Shown one piece after another: positions 22,282-31,164 of a stretch of 40,764 bases of DNA. How positions within the stretch are numbered: the first letter of the stretch is position 1; each line of letters starts with the position of its first letter. The stretch is from positions 1 to 40,764 of the forward strand of contig JAGBHV010000067.1 of NCBI GenBank assembly GCA_017935325.1, given 5' to 3'. The notes under the pieces are model-generated. The model saw only the letters and a list, made by a program, of their open reading frames with translations. It searched no databases and was not told the origin of the DNA. The position numbers and the translations under genes are program-made. The DNA comes from Clostridia bacterium. GTDB lineage: Bacteria > Bacillota > Clostridia > Oscillospirales > Acutalibacteraceae.

Positions 22282-23223
22282 ATGAATTCAGATATTAATT
22301 TTTCACATTTCCCTGTTTTTTATAAAGAGGCGATAGAAGCACTTGACATAAAGCCGGACGGTATTTATGTTGATTGCACCGGCGGTGGCGGAGGTCATTC
22401 CTCGCTTATAGCGGAAAAGCTTACAACAGGTCATCTTTACACCATTGACCGTGACCCTGATGCAATCAGGGTTCTCACTTCAAGATTTGCCGGGAATGAT
22501 AAAGTAACAGTAATTAAAAGCCGTTTTTCAAGATTAAAAGAAATACTTGAAGAAAACGGCATCCAAAAAGTAGACGGCATCCTTGCTGACCTGGGGGTTT
22601 CTTCTTACCAGCTTGATACAGGCGAAAGAGGTTTTTCTTTCCACACAGAAGCACCGCTTGATATGAGAATGAGCAAAGAGGGGCTTTCCGCAAAAGATGT
22701 TGTTAATTCCTACTCGGCAGGAGAACTTACAAAAATAATTTCTGCGTACGGCGAAGAAAAATTCGCACGTAACATTGCAAATAATATCGAAAAATACCGC
22801 AGAGAAAAAGAGATAGAAACAACGACTGAACTGGCGGAAATAATAAAGGAATCTTATTCGCCTTCAGCAAGAAGAAAAAGCGGTCATCCGGCGCGTAAAA
22901 CATTTCAGGCTATCAGAATCGAAGTGAATTCGGAGCTGAATGAATTAAAAGAAACGCTGGATGATATGTTTTCGTCTGTAAGGGTTTCAGGGCGTGTGGT
23001 TATTATAACTTTCCACTCTCTTGAAGACAGAATTGTTAAAGTTCGTTTCAATGATTTTTGCAAGGGATGCACTTGCCCGCCGGAGTTTCCGGTATGTGTT
23101 TGCGGAAAAGAGCCGAAAGGCAAGCTCGTGTTTAAAGTGAAAGAACCGAGTGAAAAAGAACTTGAAGAAAATTCACGCTCAAGAAGTGCAAAACTTCGTG
23201 CGATAGAACGTGTGGGAGAATAA
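22282..23223 (+). CDS. rsmH: 16S rRNA (cytosine-1402-N4)-methyltransferase
   Basis: A protein of 313 residues, the usual length for RsmH (MraW). It methylates N4 of C1402 in the 16S rRNA of the small ribosomal subunit, using SAM. Visible signatures are the SAM-binding turn VDCTGGGGGHSSLI at about 30-43, ADLGVSSYQLD near 106-116, GFSFHTEAPLDMRM, and the C-terminal ITFHSLEDRIVK and RSRSAKLRAIERV stretches. It sits in the standard second place of the dcw cluster between mraZ and ftsL, 12 bases after mraZ, and is co-transcribed with the division genes. Confidence 0.97.
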   Translation: MNSDINFSHFPVFYKEAIEALDIKPDGIYVDCTGGGGGHSSLIAEKLTTGHLYTIDRDPDAIRVLTSRFAGNDKVTVIKSRFSRLKEILEENGIQKVDGILADLGVSSYQLDTGERGFSFHTEAPLDMRMSKEGLSAKDVVNSYSAGELTKIISAYGEEKFARNIANNIEKYRREKEIETTTELAEIIKESYSPSARRKSGHPARKTFQAIRIEVNSELNELKETLDDMFSSVRVSGRVVIITFHSLEDRIVKVRFNDFCKGCTCPPEFPVCVCGKEPKGKLVFKVKEPSEKELEENSRSRSAKLRAIERVGE

Positions 23224-23241
23224 AAAGAGGGGATGGGCCTT

Positions 23242-23691
23242 ATGGCTGAATACGATTACAACTTTAATATGTTTGATGAGGGTACTTCAGCACCAAAGGC
23301 TGTTCCTCAGAAAAAGGCAAGACCTGCACAAAGGCTTCAGCTTGTTGAAGAAACCCGTGAGGTAATACGAGAGAGAGTACAGATTAGCGAAAAAAGAAAT
23401 TTCATTTCTTCGTTGCTTATTATTTCGGTTGCAATAGTTCTTACTGCAGTTGTAAGCTCATTCATTTATCTGGGTGCTTCAATAAACGAATACGACCACA
23501 AAATTGCTTCAGTTCAGGAAGAGCTTGATATTGCACAGAGTCAGAACGTAATTCTTAATATAAAGAAAGATTCAATGGTATCTTTTGATTCTGTCAGGGA
23601 AACGGCTGAAGAGTTAGGTATGATTCAGCGTGACAGATATCAGGTTACATATTTTGAATTGGCAAAGGAAGATTACGGCGTAGTAAAATAA
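23242..23691 (+). CDS. ftsL: FtsL-like divisome protein
   Basis: A protein of 149 residues. The ATG at 23242 is preferred because the AGAGGGG site lies 9 nt upstream, while the ATG at 23233 is too close to it. It has a cytoplasmic charged N-terminus (1-53), one transmembrane helix (about 55-78) and an extracellular coiled-coil-like helix (about 80-108). This is the layout of FtsL, which together with DivIC/FtsB links FtsQ/DivIB to the transpeptidase and FtsW at the septum. The sequence of FtsL is poorly conserved, so the call depends on topology and on position between rsmH and the PBP. No DivIC is seen in the window. Confidence 0.8.
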   Translation: MAEYDYNFNMFDEGTSAPKAVPQKKARPAQRLQLVEETREVIRERVQISEKRNFISSLLIISVAIVLTAVVSSFIYLGASINEYDHKIASVQEELDIAQSQNVILNIKKDSMVSFDSVRETAEELGMIQRDRYQVTYFELAKEDYGVVK

Positions 23692-23709
23692 TCAGAAGTC
23701 ATAATGTCA

Positions 23710-23773
23710 GCGGCACGGAATAACTATTTATAGGTGAGGAGTTTACCTTTTAAATAGAAACTTCCTTTGCCGC
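23710..23773 (+). ncRNA. Long structured leader before the PBP gene
   Basis: Nested complementary segments fold into one interrupted stem: 23710-23715 with 23768-23773, 23717-23720 with 23762-23765, 23724-23730 with 23751-23757, and 23732-23735 with 23745-23748. That is 21 base pairs in total around a GAGGAGTTT loop. It is not followed by a T-run, so it is not a terminator. It lies in a 136-base gap inside an otherwise tight cluster. Possibilities are an RNase processing site, a regulatory leader or a small repeat element. No known riboswitch class was recognised. Confidence 0.55.
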
Positions 23774-23827
23774 ATTAATTGTTATATAGAACACATTTAT
23801 CGGTGTTTACCGGGGAGGAGAATTGTA

Positions 23828-26086
23828 ATGTCGATACCGCAGACAAAGGAAAATACAATGGTGCAAAGAGCAGTGATAGTGTTGGCGATAATACTTCTTC
23901 TCGGCTTTGGTATCTGCATCTGTTATCTTGGATACGTTCAGCTTGGTCTCGGCGAAGAATACCGTGCAAAAGCTGAAGATAATCAGCTTCGCGATTCGGA
24001 AATTTCTGCCGAAAGAGGCGTTATTTATGACCGTAACGGCAAAGAACTTGCAAAAAGTGCATCTGCGTGGAAAATAGTGATTTATCCCAACAAACTCAGC
24101 GAAAGCAATACTGCACGCGAAATTGTTATAAAAAGGCTTGCGGATATTCTTGATATGGAAGAGGATGAAGTCAGAGCAAAAGCAGAGCTTTCACAGTACG
24201 GTAACATGGTTGTCAAGTACCGTGTTGAAAAAGACGTGCGTGATGAAATTCTCAAGCTTCAGGACCAGGTCTGTGAAACTGTGAAAACAGAAACGGGCGA
24301 TACGGTTGACAGGAAGTTTGCACGATATATAGGCGTTGAAAACGATGTAAAAAGATATTATCCTTACAATTCTTTTGCTTCAACAGTTCTTGGCTTTACC
24401 GGCACGGACGATATCGGTACGGGCGGACTTGAGCTTCTTTACAATTCAGTTCTCACAGGCACACCCGGCAGGAAAATAACTGCAGTATCAGGTCAGGGCG
24501 ATTCAATGCCTGCAGAATATGAAACAGTTACTGACGCTATTCAGGGCACGAGTCTTGTGACAACGCTTGATGAAACTATTCAGCGTTACCTTGAAGAGGG
24601 CCTTGATCAGTCGCTGAAAGATACTAAGGCTGAATATGCTTACGGCATAATTATGGATGTACATACAGGTGCAATTCTTGCAATGACAAGCAAACCTGAC
24701 TATAACCTGAACACACCTTATGAAATCACAAGCAAGGCCGTAAGAGAAGAAATTGATAAGCTCGTTGATGAGAAAATGCAGGAAGAAGCAGAAACTGAGG
24801 CGTGGTTCAATCAATGGAAAAACAGAACGATTTCCGATACATATGAGCCCGGCTCTGTTTTCAAAATAATAACAGCGGCTGCAGCACTTGAAGAAAACAT
24901 ATGGGACTTGACAAAACCATATGTATGTACGGGAGCAATACAGGTCGAAGACAGAACGATACACTGTGCACATCTGGAAGGTCACGGAAGTCAGACCTTT
25001 TCCCGTGCTTTTGCAAACTCATGCAACCCGTTCTTCATCCAGCTCGGACTCAATATGGGCGCGGATAAGTTTTATAAATATTTTGAAGCATTCGGATTTA
25101 CCGAAAAAACAGGTATAGACCTGCCTGCTGAAGAAGTCGGTAACTACCATACTGCGGAAGCAATGAAGGAAGTTAAAGTCCGTCTTGCATCAAGTGCATT
25201 CGGTCAGTCTTTCACAATAACACCTATTCAGATGATTACGGCAGTTTCTGCAATTGCAAACGGCGGCAAGCTTTTACAGCCTTATATCGTTTCTAAAATG
25301 CTTGACCCTGACGGAAATGTTATTTCAAAAACAGAACCTGTAGTAAAACGACAGGTTGTTTCGGAAGATACAGCTAAAATTATTACTTCAATGATGGAAG
25401 AGGTTGTTAAAACAGGTACTGCACAGAACGCATACGTTGCAGGCTACCGTGTTGCAGGTAAAACAGGTACATCTGAAATTCTTGAAGAACCGGGAGAATA
25501 CGTAGGCTCCTTTGCATGCTTTGCTCCCGCAGATGATCCTGAAGTAGCTATGCTTATCGCTATCAAAAAGCCGGTAGGTCAGATTTATGCAAGCCAGACC
25601 GCAACGCCTGTTGCAGCTGATGTTATGCAGAAGGTTATGGTATATCTTAATGTTGAGCCGAAATATACTGATGAAGAATCAGAAAATGCAGAAAGAAATG
25701 CAGAAAATGTTGTGGGCTCAAAGGTTGAAGATGCAAGGCAGAAATTGACTAAAGCAGGCTTCAATGTTAAAGTAATCGGCGCAGGCGAAACTGTTGTTGA
25801 ACAGGTTCCGTCATCAAATCAGCCGATTTCAGCAAACGGTACAGTTATTCTTTACACAGAAAAGAATGCAGAAAAACAGACAACGGTTGTTCCTGATTTT
25901 ACAGGTATGACAGTAACGCAGGCTTATATGACTGCAAATAATGCGGGCATAAATGTGTCGATTGTCGGCAACGCATTGTCAAACAACTTTGTGGCATTCA
26001 AGCAGGATAAGGAACCGAATAGTCAGGTTTATTACGGCGATACTATAGTTGTTTACTTTAAATCAACATCGGCAGATGTAGATTAG
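23828..26086 (+). CDS. pbpB: Class B penicillin-binding protein with two PASTA domains (PBP2/SpoVD type)
   Basis: A protein of 752 residues. It has one N-terminal membrane helix (about 13-36), a PBP dimerisation domain (about 55-240) and a transpeptidase domain. The latter has the active-site triad motifs S343-V-F-K346, S398-C-N400 and K545-T-G547. Two PASTA domains follow at about 620-680 and 684-745 (VVGSKVEDARQKLTKAGF and VVPDFTGMTVTQAYMTA). This enzyme cross-links septal peptidoglycan with FtsW. The dcw position and architecture match PBP2B/SpoVD of Bacillus and clostridia, but vegetative and sporulation forms cannot be separated from sequence. A GGGGAGGAG site lies upstream, after the structured leader. 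Confidence 0.95.
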   Translation: MSIPQTKENTMVQRAVIVLAIILLLGFGICICYLGYVQLGLGEEYRAKAEDNQLRDSEISAERGVIYDRNGKELAKSASAWKIVIYPNKLSESNTAREIVIKRLADILDMEEDEVRAKAELSQYGNMVVKYRVEKDVRDEILKLQDQVCETVKTETGDTVDRKFARYIGVENDVKRYYPYNSFASTVLGFTGTDDIGTGGLELLYNSVLTGTPGRKITAVSGQGDSMPAEYETVTDAIQGTSLVTTLDETIQRYLEEGLDQSLKDTKAEYAYGIIMDVHTGAILAMTSKPDYNLNTPYEITSKAVREEIDKLVDEKMQEEAETEAWFNQWKNRTISDTYEPGSVFKIITAAAALEENIWDLTKPYVCTGAIQVEDRTIHCAHLEGHGSQTFSRAFANSCNPFFIQLGLNMGADKFYKYFEAFGFTEKTGIDLPAEEVGNYHTAEAMKEVKVRLASSAFGQSFTITPIQMITAVSAIANGGKLLQPYIVSKMLDPDGNVISKTEPVVKRQVVSEDTAKIITSMMEEVVKTGTAQNAYVAGYRVAGKTGTSEILEEPGEYVGSFACFAPADDPEVAMLIAIKKPVGQIYASQTATPVAADVMQKVMVYLNVEPKYTDEESENAERNAENVVGSKVEDARQKLTKAGFNVKVIGAGETVVEQVPSSNQPISANGTVILYTEKNAEKQTTVVPDFTGMTVTQAYMTANNAGINVSIVGNALSNNFVAFKQDKEPNSQVYYGDTIVVYFKSTSADVD

Positions 26087-26099
26087 GGCAGGTGTTATA

Positions 26100-27530
26100 A
26101 TGAAATTATCACAGCTTTTAGCGGAAGTGGAAACTGAAAGCAAGTACAAGGATTGTGAAATTACATTTATCACTGATAAATTCGGGAAGATTAAACCGGG
26201 AACTGTATTTGTGTGCATCAGCGGCAGAAATTTCGATGCGCACACTGTGGCAAAACAGGCCGTTGAAGAAAAAGGAGCAGTTGCCGTTGTTGTTGAAAGA
26301 GCAACAGGTGCAAAAAACGAAATTGTTGTTGAAGATTCAAGGAAAGCATATTCATTTATGTGTGCCGAATATTTCGGACGTCCCACCGACAGCCTTAAAA
26401 TGATAGGCATTACGGGTACAAACGGAAAAACGTCAGTTTCGTTTCTGATAAAAGATATTCTTGAAGCAGCGGGCAAAAAATGCGGTCTTTCGGGAACTGT
26501 TACAAATTATATAGGAGATAAAAAAAGAGCTTCTTCTATGACAACTCCCGACCCGTTTGAATTGCAATCCCTTTTCAGAGAAATGGCAGACGAAAACTGT
26601 GAGTTCTGTATAATGGAAGTGTCTTCGCAGGCACTGAGCCAGCAGAGAGTAGCGCCGATAACTTTTGATATCGGCATCTTTACAAACCTTACGCAGGACC
26701 ATCTTGACTATCACGGCACGATGGAGAATTACAAGAAAGCAAAGCACATGCTTTTTGAAAACTGCAGAAAGGTAATTATAAATGACGATGATGATGCAGC
26801 ATCTTTCATGAAAGAGAATATTCCTGCTGAAATCATAACTTATTCAATGAAGAACGATTCGGATTACACAGCTAAAAATCCTGTGCTTAATGGTGAATCT
26901 GTTTCATATGAGCTTGTGGGTAATGCAATGATATCCAGAATAAAGCTCAATATGCCCGGAGAATTTTCAGTTTACAATTCTATGGCAGCAGCAGTATGCG
27001 CTAAAGAAACGGGAATTGAAATGGGTATATGCAAAAAAGCTCTCAGAGAGTCTGCCGGCGTAAGAGGCAGAATGGAAACAGTGCCGACGGGTACAGATTA
27101 TACTGTCATTATCGACTATGCTCATTCTCCTGACGGACTTGAAAAGGTACTCAGTTCTTTAAGGAAAGTTTACAGCAAAAAAATTATCACCGTTTTTGGT
27201 TGCGGAGGTAACAGAGATAAAACAAAACGTCCCGTAATGGGTCGGGTAGCAGGGGATATGTCAGATGTGGTAATTGTCACATCCGATAACCCGAGAAAAG
27301 AAGACCCTGAAAGAATTATTGAAGATATTCTTAAGGGTATGGATAAATGCAAGGCAAAAATTTATGTGGAATGTGACAGAACAAAGGCTATTGAAAAAGC
27401 ACTTTCAATAGCGAAAAAAGATGATGTGGTGCTTCTTGCAGGCAAGGGGCATGAAACTTATCAGATTTTAAACAGCGGAAAAATCTATTATGATGAACGG
27501 GAAATAATAAAAGAAATTTTATCACGTTAA
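26100..27530 (+). CDS. murE: UDP-MurNAc-tripeptide synthetase, meso-DAP type
   Basis: A protein of 476 residues. The P-loop GITGTNGKTS spans 103-112, a MEVSSQALSQQRV segment lies at 172-184, the lysine expected to be carbamylated lies in YKKAKHMLF (about 211-219) and the IDYAHSPDGL loop at 338-347. The specificity motif DNPR is present at 396-399 and GKGHETY at 448-454, both as in enzymes that add meso-diaminopimelate. It therefore probably makes UDP-MurNAc-L-Ala-D-Glu-meso-DAP. It starts 13 bases after the PBP gene and is followed 17 bases later by murF. Compare the paralogue at 3090-4559, which has DDPD instead of DNPR. Confidence 0.95.
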   Translation: MKLSQLLAEVETESKYKDCEITFITDKFGKIKPGTVFVCISGRNFDAHTVAKQAVEEKGAVAVVVERATGAKNEIVVEDSRKAYSFMCAEYFGRPTDSLKMIGITGTNGKTSVSFLIKDILEAAGKKCGLSGTVTNYIGDKKRASSMTTPDPFELQSLFREMADENCEFCIMEVSSQALSQQRVAPITFDIGIFTNLTQDHLDYHGTMENYKKAKHMLFENCRKVIINDDDDAASFMKENIPAEIITYSMKNDSDYTAKNPVLNGESVSYELVGNAMISRIKLNMPGEFSVYNSMAAAVCAKETGIEMGICKKALRESAGVRGRMETVPTGTDYTVIIDYAHSPDGLEKVLSSLRKVYSKKIITVFGCGGNRDKTKRPVMGRVAGDMSDVVIVTSDNPRKEDPERIIEDILKGMDKCKAKIYVECDRTKAIEKALSIAKKDDVVLLAGKGHETYQILNSGKIYYDEREIIKEILSR

Positions 27531-27547
27531 AAAGGAAGGATTCGTTT

Positions 27548-28906
27548 ATGCAGAAAATGTCGCTCAAAGAGATTGCAAACGCAGTTTCAGGAACTTTAAA
27601 AGGTGAGGATGCTGTGATTTCTTCAATCAGCACCGATACCAGAACAATTGAAAACGGATCCCTTTTTGTATGCATAAAAGGTGAAAATTTCAATGCACAT
27701 CTGTTTGCACAGCAGGCTTGTGATAACGGTGCAGTCTGCATAATGGCAGAGGAAGAGGTTGAATGTTCTTCTTCTGTGATTTACGTTGAATCAACAAGGC
27801 AGGCTCAGCTTGACCTTGCAAAGCATTACAGATTAAAATTCGACATTCCCGTTGTAGGAATTACGGGAAGTGTCGGCAAAACTACAACTAAAGAAATGAT
27901 TTCCTGCGTTATGCAGGCAAAATTCAATACTCTCAAAACAGAGGGTAATTTCAATAACGATATCGGTTTGCCGAGAATGATTTTCAGGCTCAATGAAAGC
28001 TATGAAGCTGCAGTTCTTGAAATGGGAATGAATAATGCAGGGGAAATTACAGTGCTTACAAAAGCGGCTTGTCCGTGCTGTGCTGTTATCAGCAATGTGG
28101 GCGTGTCCCACATTGAAAATCTCGGTTCCCGTGAAAACATTCTTAAAGCAAAGCTTGAAATTCTTGAAGGAATGCAGAATGGCTCAACGCTCTATATCAA
28201 CGGCGATGATGATATGCTCTCAAAGGTTGAGAATAACAATTTCAGACTTGTAAAATACGGAATCAACAGTGAAAATCTTGATTTTAAAGCAGATAATATA
28301 TCCCAGGATAATGAGGAAACATCATTTGACATTCTCTGGGGAGAAAATAAGCAAAAAGTAATTATTCCGACTGTAGGTATACATAATGTTTATAATGCTT
28401 TAGCAGCGTTTGCAGTAGGTCTTTCGTTTGATATTTCTCCCGAAAAATGTGCTGCTGCACTTTCAGGATATGTTCCCAGCGGAATGCGACAGAAAATTGT
28501 AAGAAAAAATGATATAACATTCATTGAGGATTGCTATAATGCAAGCCCTGATTCACAGAAAGCATCAATGAACGCGTTGATGTCAATTGAAGGAAAACGT
28601 CATATAGCCGTTGTAGGCGATATGCTTGAATTGGGCTCTTACAGCGAAACAGCCCACAGAGAAGTAGGCTCATACGCTGCAGAGAAAAAGGTTGATATGC
28701 TTTTCACTTACGGAAAGGAAGCTGAATTTACAGCTGACAGTGCAAGAAAAGCAGGTCTTGAAAATGTAAAATCTTTTTCAGACAAAACAGAGCTTGCGAA
28801 AGCTCTTCTTGAAACGCTTTGTTCTTCTGACGTTATTTCTTTCAAGGCAAGCCGCGGAATGAAGCTTGAAGAAGTAATCAGAATGATTTACGAAGGAATG
28901 AATTAA
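27548..28906 (+). CDS. murF: UDP-MurNAc-tripeptide--D-Ala-D-Ala ligase
   Basis: A protein of 452 residues in the Mur ligase family. It has the P-loop GITGSVGKTTTKEMI at 104-118, an EMGMNNAGEI segment, a downstream FIEDCYNASPDS segment typical of MurF and a VVGDMLELG motif. It joins the D-Ala-D-Ala dipeptide to the UDP-MurNAc-tripeptide in the cytoplasm, completing the pentapeptide. The start follows a GGAAGGA site 17 bases after murE, and the stop directly adjoins the mraY ATG. No ddl gene, which would supply D-Ala-D-Ala, lies in the window. Confidence 0.96.
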   Translation: MQKMSLKEIANAVSGTLKGEDAVISSISTDTRTIENGSLFVCIKGENFNAHLFAQQACDNGAVCIMAEEEVECSSSVIYVESTRQAQLDLAKHYRLKFDIPVVGITGSVGKTTTKEMISCVMQAKFNTLKTEGNFNNDIGLPRMIFRLNESYEAAVLEMGMNNAGEITVLTKAACPCCAVISNVGVSHIENLGSRENILKAKLEILEGMQNGSTLYINGDDDMLSKVENNNFRLVKYGINSENLDFKADNISQDNEETSFDILWGENKQKVIIPTVGIHNVYNALAAFAVGLSFDISPEKCAAALSGYVPSGMRQKIVRKNDITFIEDCYNASPDSQKASMNALMSIEGKRHIAVVGDMLELGSYSETAHREVGSYAAEKKVDMLFTYGKEAEFTADSARKAGLENVKSFSDKTELAKALLETLCSSDVISFKASRGMKLEEVIRMIYEGMN

Positions 28907-29929
28907 ATGAACAATGTTTTTGCAATGACAGCAGCAGGTGTGATTGCTTTTGCGGTAACCGTGCTGCTTGGCTTTGTGCTTATACCTTATCTTCATAAGC
29001 TTAAATTCGGTCAGACAATTCTTGATATCGGGCCGAAATGGCACAAGAAAAAACAAGGCACTCCCACAATGGGTGGAATTATGTTTGTTGTTGCCGTGGT
29101 ATGCGCAGTAATTGTGGTCTTTCTGACGGATAAAATCATGGGCGGAGATCTGGTCGGCGGAAACAGCATTGTAAAAACTCCCTTATATACACGCTTCTGG
29201 TCAGGGCTTATAATGGCTCTCGGTTTTGCGGTTGTAGGTTTTCTTGATGATTACATCAAGGTTGTTAAAAAAAGGAATTTAGGTCTTACCATAATTCAGA
29301 AAACAGTCATTCAGACAGGCTTGTGTATATGCTATCTTATGAGTATGTATATGACAGGCGATAACAGAATGCTTGTACCTTTTGTCGGTTATGTTCCGAT
29401 GGGGTGGTTTTATTGGATTTTCGGTATTTGCGTAATTTACGGCTCGATTAATGCCGTGAATTTCACCGACGGAATTGACGGACTTTGCTCATCAGTTACC
29501 GTAACTGCCGCAGCGTCGTTTATTGTGATTGCATTTTTGCAGAAAAATATGGGCGCAGGAATTTTATCAAGTGCATTGCTTGGCGGCTGTGCAGGTTTTC
29601 TTGTGTGGAACAAAAATCCCGCAAGAGTTTTTATGGGCGATACGGGTTCAATGTTTCTCGGCGGTATGACTGTTGCAATTTCTTATATGCTCGAGTGTCC
29701 ACTTATTCTTCTGCCTGTCGGCATTGTGTATGTTATTGAAGCTTTGTCGGATGTTATTCAGATAGGGTATTTCAAATTGACTCACGGTAAAAGAATTTTT
29801 AAAATGGCACCGATTCACCATCATTTTGAGATGTCGGGCTGGAGTGAAAAGAAAATTGTCACAGTTTTCAGTCTTGTTAATGCCATAGGCGGTTTAGCAG
29901 GAATTCTTATAATATATTTCGGTAAATAA
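28907..29929 (+). CDS. mraY: Phospho-MurNAc-pentapeptide translocase (lipid I synthase)
   Basis: A protein of 340 residues with about ten predicted membrane helices. Conserved MraY motifs are present: KQGTPTMGGIMF at about 48-59, FLDDYIK near 105-111, NFTDGIDGLCSS, MGDTGSMFLGG and the cytoplasmic loop MAPIHHHFEMSGW. It transfers phospho-MurNAc-pentapeptide to undecaprenyl phosphate in the membrane, making lipid I. It follows murF without a gap. In most clusters murD comes next, but here ftsW does, which is noted as a finding. Confidence 0.97.
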   Translation: MNNVFAMTAAGVIAFAVTVLLGFVLIPYLHKLKFGQTILDIGPKWHKKKQGTPTMGGIMFVVAVVCAVIVVFLTDKIMGGDLVGGNSIVKTPLYTRFWSGLIMALGFAVVGFLDDYIKVVKKRNLGLTIIQKTVIQTGLCICYLMSMYMTGDNRMLVPFVGYVPMGWFYWIFGICVIYGSINAVNFTDGIDGLCSSVTVTAAASFIVIAFLQKNMGAGILSSALLGGCAGFLVWNKNPARVFMGDTGSMFLGGMTVAISYMLECPLILLPVGIVYVIEALSDVIQIGYFKLTHGKRIFKMAPIHHHFEMSGWSEKKIVTVFSLVNAIGGLAGILIIYFGK

Positions 29930-29945
29930 CGGAGGAGGCGAGAAA

Positions 29946-31145
29946 GTGGAGAAAAAAGAAAACAGCCTGAAAGTGCTTTTTTTCGGTCACAGTGATAATA
30001 AAGGTTTAAAACAATATAAGGCAAACGGAAGTCTTGATACGATATTTCTCATCCTCGTTATGTATCTTGTTGTGATGGGAACGATAATGATGTTCTCCGC
30101 AGGTTATGTAAAGGCAGAAAGTGAAACGGGCGACCCCTTTGACTTCCTGAAAAATCAGATTTTATTCCTTGCAATAGGAATACCTGCAATGCTTCTTTTT
30201 TCAAAAATCAAGCCTGATTTTTATAAAAGATATTCGGTAACAATTTATACAATTGCCGTAATTCTGCTCATAGTTGTTCTGTTTTATCATACTGATATCC
30301 AGAGTGCAGAGGGTGATGATTATACACGATGGATTCCTATCGGACCTATTACGATTCAGCCATCGGATGCGGCGAAATTTGCCCTGATAGTTTTTCTGGC
30401 AACGCTGATGGATAACAATAGAAAAAGGCTTGAAACAGATTGGAAATTTATTCTTCCTCTTATGGCGGTAGTTGTTTTTACTGCAGGTCTTGTTCTTCTT
30501 GAAAAACATTTCTCCGCAACATTCCTTCTTCTTGCAATCGGTGCATTTATGATTTATCTCGGCGGAGGCAAGCAGTGGGTATTCATTGTGGGAATTGTCA
30601 TTGCTGCAATCGGCATTATTTTCCTTATCACCAACATGGAATATCTTCCCGAATATGTTCAGTCACGTCTTAAAGGCTGGCTTGACAGAGATTATGACCC
30701 CCTCGGAAAAAGATGGCAGACAAATCAGTCACTTTATGCAATCGGTTCAGGCGGTCTGTTCGGCTTAGGTCTCGGAAATTCAAAGCAGAAGCATCTTTAT
30801 CTTCCCGAACCTCATAACGATTTCATCTTTTCGGTTATTTGTGAAGAGCTGGGATTTATCAGAACTGTATTGTTCGTAATCGTTCCTTTTGCGCTTCTTG
30901 TTCTTCGCGGTTTTCAGATTGCAATGAAGCTTAAAAATCATTATGCTTCACTTGTTGTTATGGGAATCATGGTTCAGGTAGGCATCCAGGCGTTTTTCAA
31001 TATCGGCGTTGTTACGGGTATGCTCCCGAACACAGGTATCAGCTTACCTTTCTTCAGCTACGGCGGTACAGCGTATATAATTCTGCTATGTGAAATGGGC
31101 GTTGTGCTTGCTTCTTCCCGAGGGTTGAAGTCAGGCGGAAAGTAA
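29946..31145 (+). CDS. ftsW: FtsW lipid II polymerase (SEDS family)
   Basis: A protein of 399 residues beginning at GTG 29946, preceded by a GGAGGAGG site. About ten membrane helices are predicted. SEDS motifs are visible: YDPLGKRWQTNQSLYAIGSGG, the LPEPHNDFIFSVICEELGF segment around the catalytic-site loop, and TGMLPNTGISLPFFSYGGT. FtsW polymerises glycan strands at the septum as a partner of the class B PBP encoded upstream. The N-terminal cytoplasmic tail of about 30 residues is basic. The gene lies directly between mraY and murG. Confidence 0.95.
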   Translation: MEKKENSLKVLFFGHSDNKGLKQYKANGSLDTIFLILVMYLVVMGTIMMFSAGYVKAESETGDPFDFLKNQILFLAIGIPAMLLFSKIKPDFYKRYSVTIYTIAVILLIVVLFYHTDIQSAEGDDYTRWIPIGPITIQPSDAAKFALIVFLATLMDNNRKRLETDWKFILPLMAVVVFTAGLVLLEKHFSATFLLLAIGAFMIYLGGGKQWVFIVGIVIAAIGIIFLITNMEYLPEYVQSRLKGWLDRDYDPLGKRWQTNQSLYAIGSGGLFGLGLGNSKQKHLYLPEPHNDFIFSVICEELGFIRTVLFVIVPFALLVLRGFQIAMKLKNHYASLVVMGIMVQVGIQAFFNIGVVTGMLPNTGISLPFFSYGGTAYIILLCEMGVVLASSRGLKSGGK

Positions 31146-31164
31146 ATAATAAAGGATTGATAAT

